Part shown: piece by piece, positions 35,801 to 44,800 of the stretch
Position numbering within the stretch: position 1 is the stretch's first letter
How the letters are laid out: every line of letters begins with the position of its first letter
Made by a program: the position numbers and the translations under genes
Assembly: GCA_000934455.1 (NCBI GenBank)
Contig: KN886503.1
Coordinates: forward strand, 29,327 to 84,927
Origin: Apostichopus parvimensis
Taxonomy: Eukaryota > Echinodermata > Holothuroidea > Aspidochirotida > Stichopodidae
DNA length: 55,601 nucleotides
Reading direction: 5' to 3'
Notes under the pieces: model-generated
The model's database searches: none
What the model was told of the DNA's origin: nothing
What the model saw: the letters and a program-made list of their open reading frames with translations, nothing else

Positions 35801-38800
35801 TTTTGAAAATATCTCAAATTTTCATTTAGTATGAATTTATAATTTTGTTGGCATTTCTGCTCAATGTTACTTCTCTCTCTCTCTTCATTTTCTTTTGCTC
35901 TTCTTTTTCTATAATGAGATCTCTAAAGTGAAAAGCAAAACTGAAGCAAAAGCAGTGGTAATTGTCACTATGTAAACTTGTTTATTTTGTAAACATGTGC
36001 TACTCTTATTACAATATTTTGATGTCAACCGAATCGGATGCAGTGAAACTTGTTGTAGTCATTCATGTCATCTTAATTATTGAATTATCTCATTAAAAGA
36101 ACAAATTATGTTTAGCCATCACTTGTGAAAATTGCAACTTAATTAGTACAGGTTTACATACATCGTCAAATGTTCACTCAGAAATCACAAAATGTATGTG
36201 ACAGGAGTTAACATGATTTCAAAATTATTTCCAGAAATATAGAGGGTGGTCAAAACTACATGATTAAGTATCCCAGAGAATAGACAAATGCTCAGACCAA
36301 AACAAGACTACAAAATTGGTTACCATTTTTGTGTTTTTCAAACAAGAATTGCTACAAAAAGCACGCTACAATGAATTTGAAAAAACGATGATCATCAGGA
36401 ATTGCAATAGGTATAATTAAATATTCTGTACATATTCTGTAAATATTCTGAGCAATTGAAGGTTCCAAGAGAGTTTTGTATAAAATGGTACTGCATGCAT
36501 GCTTGAAAAAAAATAGAATAACAGCATGAACCCTCTGATTAGCTACTGTGGTTGGCAAAGCACTCTTCTACGGCAGCAACTAATGTTTGCAGATCATTTT
36601 AAATACATTTAAAAGAAAGTTAGAAGAATACCAGCATAAACAGTCTGATAGTGTTTTTTTTTCCTTCTACTGGCAGCATTGTAGTAATTTGTTAAAAAGA
36701 AAAAGAAGAACTCATGTTTGCACATCAGTTGGATACTTAATAAATGGCAACTAATATAATACCATTATGTAAAAGCTTATCAGGCTTTCATTTCTTACCT
36801 TTAAAACCCAAAAGGTAAGGAACAATTACTGTGACACGCCAGAACATTTGAAACTTGACAATTATTAACGATTAATATAGTATGGAACCATAGTAAAATC
36901 AAATACAGTAGCTGATCAGGAAGGGTGATTAAGGTAATCCCTACCCATCACTGGTCAAATGGAATCACTCAAGTTACTGTTTTCTCCTCAATAACTCGCT
37001 CACTGTATTTAATTTCCCCAAATCTCCAGCCGATATCACTTAATACAGTCTCAACAGTTTAACCAACATTTCTATCACAGCAACAAGTTGAAGATGGGAA
37101 GGTGTGGGATAGTTGGGAGGGGTAGAAATGATTGAAAAGTTTGTAAGTTTAGTGTTTGATGCTTAGAGTGTTTCCTCTTCAGTTTCAGCATTTATTCTAA
37201 AAGTAAGACAATTTAGCTTCATTGAACTTTTTGGACATGCATGACCATGTGTTCTTTACTTAGAACAAGTTTAAGTGTAGTACAAGAACCAACCATTCTG
37301 TTTCTATCTGCTTGATATTTTATGTTTATTCTGTAACCTCATTGTCATTGAAGAAAGGTTCTCTTGTGTGTAAATTTGTGAGCAGTTTGCTCTGTCCACA
37401 CACACTAAGAGAAACATGATGCAGATAAAAAACTCCAGAAACATCAAAATGCTCCTAACTGCCAGCAATATCCATGCATGTGAAATATCTAACACTTAAC
37501 CTACATATCATGAGCCATCTCAATATGCATGATGCTAAAAATGTTTTGTATGGTAAATAACCAATAGCTTATACTAACAGTAATCTGCACAAAAAAATTC
37601 AGACATTCTGTCTTGTGCTATAATATTTATTGAAATGTAGAGGAGGTATTTGAAATAGTCAGCATAATGCCTGCAGACTTACAGTAAGTTCATCTTTAAC
37701 GGTTGGTTGGCGCATTACAGGGGACTTCACTAGGACTGACACTGGAACAATTGTAAAACCCAAACAGTGTGAATTGTTTGTAATCTTCATACTGTAGAAA
37801 TGTTCTGACTTAAATTGAAAAGTGTAGAGAGCGGTTAAATTCCATTAAAATAAAATAGTATTTTGAATTAGAAGTTGACTCAAATAAGTCTTAAATTTAC
37901 TTGGGAAATTCATAACCTTTATAGTAGGACCAGAACACATAACGATAATTCCAAATACTGTCTATTCATAGAGACCACTATCAGTAGAATTGTGCCAGAT
38001 ATGTTATCTTTAACAGTTTTCACGTTTGACTACTTGCTGTGAAACAAAGTCAAATTTTCTTGTAAGTCTTCGAAAAACTAGCATCACTTTTTTCACGGTT
38101 ACAAATAAGTCGGTGTACTACATACTTGTGAGAGCATAATCTACAAGCACCAGAAACTTCAAGCACTGGAGCTGTGTAAAAGATGCTGAACTTAAGTTGC
38201 TAGGCCGTATCCTAGTAACCAAACAAACTCCGACATTGTTTTTGCCCATGTTCCTCATTTGAGACATCACTTTTAAGAATTTATCAACCAAATATGACAC
38301 AATCACCTGTAATTTGACAAAGATATTGGTGTTGTGGCGTGCGGTTGACCCTTATTGACTCCTGTGCTGTATAAAGAGATAAATGGCATGCATTTACACT
38401 AGTTCATATATGTCTCACATTTTCCTAATGGCAATTATACATAAAGCACTCATACTGACAGTATGATTAGTTACTAACATTGATGATCTGATATAAAGAT
38501 GGTTTTCATACTTTCAGTATAAGTGCTTGAAAGCACTCATACTGACAATATGAATATATTTCTTAACCTTGATAATCTGATAGGAACATGATATTCATAC
38601 TGTTCATATTATCAGTGTAAGTGCTAACAGTTCCTAACCTTGATTATCTGATAGGAACATGATATGCATACTTTTCATATTGTCAATATAAGTGATTTAA
38701 AGCACTGATACTGACATTATGAACATTTCCTAACCTTGAAAATCTGATAGGAGCATGATAATCATACTGATCATACTGTCAGGTTTAATGCATTCATAAT

Positions 38801-41800
38801 GACAGAATGAAAGTTCCTAACCTTGATTATCTTATATGAACATGATGTTCGTATTGTTGATGCGGTCAGGATGAATGCTTTAATGCACTCATACTGCGGT
38901 ATGAATGTTTCCTAACGTTGAAAATATGATAGGAGCATGATATCCATACTGTTCATATTATCAGTATAAGTGCTTAAAACACTGATACTGACAGTATGAA
39001 CAGTTCCTAACCATGATAATATGATAGGAGCATGATATTCATACTGCTCATACTGTCAGGATGAATGCTTTGAAGTGGGATATGAAAGGATCTGTACAGC
39101 TAATAAAATATTTTCCCAACTGTGGTTGTTCTTGATTTAACAGCACATGTCGGCTAAGTTGCTTTTTTTGGCACATAGCAGTTAATGGCAATTATTCAAT
39201 GACTTAATCCAGAACTGTAGTTATTAATGTATTTTCTTAACTCTTCTGCCTTTGTTAGTTTCTGGTTTTTGGTTTATTGTTTCAATTTCAACGTTTTGAC
39301 AATTACAATTGTTTACGTAATGAGCATCATATTGTATTATTTTGGACAGAATTCCCCTTAAAAATTTCACCGGCAATCTACATTAGCATACTTAAGTCCT
39401 GACTAAAAATTGCACAGTTACTATACAGTAGTGTGTAAGTGCATTTGTGGCAAATAACAGTGACTGCTAAAATTCTTAATGGTTGTGATTCTACCAGTAT
39501 TACATCATCTAAGAAATAGAATTCTGAAAATGAGTGGCCCAAGACCCACAGAAAATGTCTTGTGTTGCAGTTTTGAGTCTTATGCCAGTTTAGTGATTAG
39601 TACTTTACTGGTATAAGTTTGCTCATTATTTTCCATTTAGTTCTACTTTCTTTTTGTTTAATTTTATCCACATTCATATTGACTTGATATTTTACCCGAA
39701 CATTTCTTGCCCTACTCTACCTTTTCTAGTTTATTTTATATGTAGAAAACTGTATGTTTCGGTCATATCAAAGTATTTTATTACAAAAGAAGGCTTTCAC
39801 ACAGTCTGATTTCTTAGCACGTACCCCACCACTATTTAGCTCACTGAACTTACTTGATATTTGTGATTTACATAGATACCATTGTGCAGTTTTTATTTTT
39901 AAGTCTATTAATAATAAATTACCAGTCAATTTTAATGATTACTTTCATTTCAATTATAATATAATCACTACAATTTATTTTCATTGCCCATAAACGTATC
40001 ATCGTCTGTTATGGTGTTAATTTCTGGAATAGCTTTAGTCATGCATTAAGAAATATTAAGTACCTTAATTCATTTTCATTCAAGTTGAAAAATCATCTTT
40101 TATCCAAGTATCAACATCTACAGATCTACATTTGTCTCTGACGTTAAGTATTTTTCACATTATCACAATGCCTCTTTTGTTTATTTTAGGGGTGAGGGGG
40201 GGGGAAGGGTATAGCTCTTCTTGGTAAGGGGCTTTATTATCTTGCCCATATCCTTTATATATGTTATCTTTATTTTTGGTGGGCTTCTTGTACAAGCTAC
40301 GGCTTCCAAGCCCTTCCACCATTTTCTCTCCGTAATTTCCATTATTTTTCTTTTATATGATTTATTACTTGTTATTTTCGTTGCATGGTATTGCATATGT
40401 ATTATTATATAAACATTGTGAGGAAATGGAAAAAATAAATTTTCTTGTGTAATGCCAATTGGGTAATTCACTGGTAGGCCTTTTTGCAGTTCTTTTACAT
40501 AGAACTGACCGTGAGTGCACATGCAGGTTCACTTGCTGCACTGAACCACCAGATAAATTAGTTAATACCAGCATATGGATTGTTTAATTTCCTTTAAAGA
40601 TCAACATTGTTCATTTCATGCACAAACATGACACAATTAAGTGAATTAATCACATTTCAAGGCACTGTAATACACATAAATATGAGTCCTTTTACAGTAG
40701 GTAAAATTGTCTTGATATGCTCATTGTGATTGTGTGCCATGCATTGCTTTCATATTTATATTATATACATATTTTATTATGTGTTCATTTATAATCTCTG
40801 TGTCATGCTTCATGTAGTGCTAAGTTCATTTGTTATTTCAATGTTTACCACATTTTTAAAACAATGTGTTATTTAGCATAATTCAATCCTTCAAACAAAG
40901 AAAACAATATACTGTACAGTACTGTGGGTATTATTTTGTAAGTGAATACAAAATAATTGGTTCTTCGGTAAGTGGGTATCTTTCCTTCCTTATGTTTTGT
41001 TTTTGGCTTTTTGCTATGTACCCTCTAACATATCTTTTCAAAACTTGACACATGCATTTCATGATATATACTCTAGAAATCTGAATTATTTTGTTAAAAA
41101 TAAATGCCTAACTCATCGTTAATGTTTTTGGCTCCTGGAGAAAAACCCTTTATGATATATGGTATATACAAAATATAGGTTAGTTTCGTAATCTGTTGGT
41201 GCAACACAAAATGTACACATAATCATGCCATGTTTTCCTTTCAATACAGAACGGTGATGTGTAGCATGCAATTATCTGTTTAAAATTTGGTTGAAATATT
41301 GCACGTTAGTGAAGTCTGCTGGCTGATTAAATTTTTGTTCACCCCTGTAGATCAAACATGAAACATTGAATTTTCCCAGTTTATCCTATTCTGCATTTTG
41401 GACTGTGGTGGCATTATCATTTCAATTTTTTTTCAGCTATGAGAACAACCACTGTGGAACCGGAATCCACAAGTACCGATGATACAGGTAATAAGTGACA
41501 AGCATCTCATTTACTGTACCTTATGGAAACAATCAGCTAGATGGTATTAGGTTGATTGTTTCTTACAATTCTCATTTCTCCCTGGTTGTTTTGTGCTTAC
41601 TGTGTTATTGTTTTAATGTAATTTTCATTATTTAGTTCTACTAGGAGTGAGTGGTTTTCTGATGGTTTTGTCTTATCTGTTCTGTGCTAGCGTACACTAC
41701 ACTAACATCAATTTTACTTTTATGTTATCATATCGTATCTAACACTGCATGCGCCTATTTGTTTGCTTTGCACTAACAGCTAAACTTATTAGTACAGTTT

Positions 41801-44800
41801 TTCCTCTCATAGTATTATGTTTAGCGCCTCACAGGTGGAAATCTCAAATAGTTGCTGGCTCTCTGCTAAATATTATTTTAAAACAAGCTTACACAATTAA
41901 TTTTACATACTGAAATTTACTACAAGTTCCAGGGAAAAAGAAAGAATGTAAGGCAGCCTCTTCAGAAACTGTTTGTCAAGTTATGTTAGTCACAAATTTC
42001 TCTTCTTTGAGATAAACCATGTAGTCAGCATTGTTTTATACAGGATTCTGCATGACAGAAGTATAAAGGGGAAGCAAAATCTTGAAGCTGTTTGTGTCCG
42101 GCAGATGCAACTTTATTTTTTAAGGGGAAAAACATATCACAGGTAAACAAAACATCTCAAAACATTTACATTACAAACTAGCATAAATGGTCTCTGCTGT
42201 GAACATTTCTTAATATCTTTTGAATCTAATCTTCCATGAAATATTAACATGGATTTGCAACTTACATCACAAGGTGCATATGCCTATAATTTGCCTATAG
42301 AGGCTATGTGGGGCATCCTACTGCATATTATGCATACATTGCACATTGTCCAGAATTTGACATTTCTTTNNNNNNNNNNNNNNNNNNNNNNNNNNNNNNN
42401 NNNNNNNNNNNNNNNNNNNTTTGAGATAAACCATGTAGTCAGCATTGTTTTATACAGGATTCTGCATGACAGAAGTATAAAGGGGAAGCAAAATCTTGAA
42501 GCTGTTTGTGTCCGGCAGATGCAACTTTATTTTTTAAGGGGAAAAACATATCACAGGTAAACAAAACATCTCAAAACATTTACATTACAAACTAGCATAA
42601 ATGGTCTCTGCTGTGAACATTTCTTAATATCTTTTGAATCCAATCTTCCATGAAATATTAACATGGATTTGCAACTTACATCACAAGGTGCATATGCCTA
42701 TAATTTGCCTATAGAGGCTATGTGGGGCATCCTACTGCATATTATGCATACATTGCACATTGTCCAGAATTTGACATTTCTTTGCTGTGTTTTTAGTCAC
42801 AGTTTATGCATCTGACTTATTACATGATACTGCTATAAGCAATGCTTTCTTTGCAAAGAAACCAAAATATCAACAGGAGTCATGCCACTAAATTATTGTA
42901 GGGGATATTTCTAAATGCCCATTATTATATTGCTAATGCCAGGTATGCAGTTGAGTTTTAAAATCCTAATAACAATGCTGGATAGTCTATCTTAAACTGA
43001 TGCAAGGAGCACATTCTGAGTGTCCTGGTGAAAGTTGCATGCTTCCACATCCATACACACTGAAAGCGAAATGTTTGGTCTGTTTTATTACTTCTTCCTT
43101 GGATTGGAACTTACCTGGTGATGTGAAGTTAACATATGTTGATAGTGCTATTGTGAGTCATATTCATATGCATCCCAATCTTGTAGTTAAAAAAGGTAAC
43201 TTGATTTTGAAGAAAAACATGAAACATTTGTAAGTGCACTTCTGTGACATCACACAGGTCTGTTTGTCTCAAATGCACTGCAAAATACGTGTAAATACTT
43301 GAAATCTTGGAAAGGATGTTAATAGGAATAAGATTAAAATTTTATCTGTCAAATGAACATCATACTTTAAGATAATATGGGCAAGTAGTTTACTGTACAT
43401 ATTATATTGGTTTGAAATTTAGAGGAATTGCCCACCATTCTGCAGTTGTGAGAAAGGAGATAGGGCAGATCATATTTTGGTGTATAAACAATACTGTAAT
43501 GCTGAATATGACACCTAAACTAATAGTGACAATTAACTCACAATTATCTTACAAACCTAATTGTTGTTGGATCACTACTGACAAGGATCAATCACAGAAC
43601 TTACCGTAGTTCATTAATTTGGGATACACATTTTTTTTGTAAATGTTGAGTACTCAACATTTTGTAAAGTTTTTAGTAAATTTTGAATTCATGTGAGTTA
43701 CAAGTTCACTTTAACCATTTTGTGTCCATAAGTTTAATTAACAGTTACCTTAACAATTTCTTTACTTGTTCATTTGGTTGCAAATAGCTTGTTTTGTTAG
43801 AGCAGCTACTTCTTGTTTTGGATTTGGCGCTATATAAATCCACTATATTATTACTTTTAGTTGAGTTCTTGTAGAGGCATCTTACTTTGAATTTTCAGAC
43901 AAGTATTGCTTTCCCTGTTGGTTTGTTAAGGTGGTACCCATTCACTTGTTTGTAAAGCAAGGGCTGCCTGTATTTTCCTAGGTGAAGCAAATAACTTCTC
44001 ATTGTTTGTGGATTATCAATTGAAAATCAAACACTTTATAATGTAAGACGCATTGTATATTGATTCCAATAATAATTCATATTCCACAACAGTTTGCAGT
44101 TCAGTACCTTTATGAAAATATGAATTACAAGATTATGTATCTCTAACTTTGAATATCATACACAGTTCTCAAAATTACCTTGTGCAAAGTTAATGAGTAT
44201 GTAATTCAGTTCCTTCTCACAAATTTCCATTCCTCTTTGGGAAGGTGGAATGGAAAAGCTTTCTTTCCATTCTGCTGATAGTATGTCTCGGAAGTAACTT
44301 CTTAAGCAGCTTTAAACCCAACAGCGTCGTTTCACTGGGGCCCAGGGATTAATTTGCTGTATTTGTATAGATCATACTTGACCTGATTATTATAAAATTG
44401 TGCCATTGGAATGTTCCCATGAAGCAATATGAAGTAGTTGTTATTGTAGTTTGGGAGGAAAATTGGAGTTAATGGAAGTAAAAATCAATCTCCTAAGGCT
44501 AAGCTCAGACTGGCATACACGTTTTTTACCTCACAGCAAGTCTCAACATTAATGTCTGGTGGCCTCCATATGTTGAATTGGAAGCCACCCGACATGAAAG
44601 TTACTTACTTGCCCTTACTTGTTTCTCCCACATTTGTGGTCACTTAAGCGTTGTAAAAATAACTGCTGATTAATATTATTATAATGTGAAAAATATTGAT
44701 CCTCTGCTTTATCATACGACATCCAAGAATCATTGGTTTAGATAAGTGTGGACAATGCCTTCATTAATGTAATGTCATGCTAAAGGCACACATGAACCTA

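Larger units (their letters stand above)
35788..41436. other. Intron 6 of the Ig-like gene
   Basis: About 5.6 kb. It contains a roughly 95-bp tandem satellite (38,440-39,080) and an L2-like retrotransposon tail (39,754-40,440). 35,800-38,430 and 40,450-41,430 are AT-rich with no recognised feature. Confidence 0.6.
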
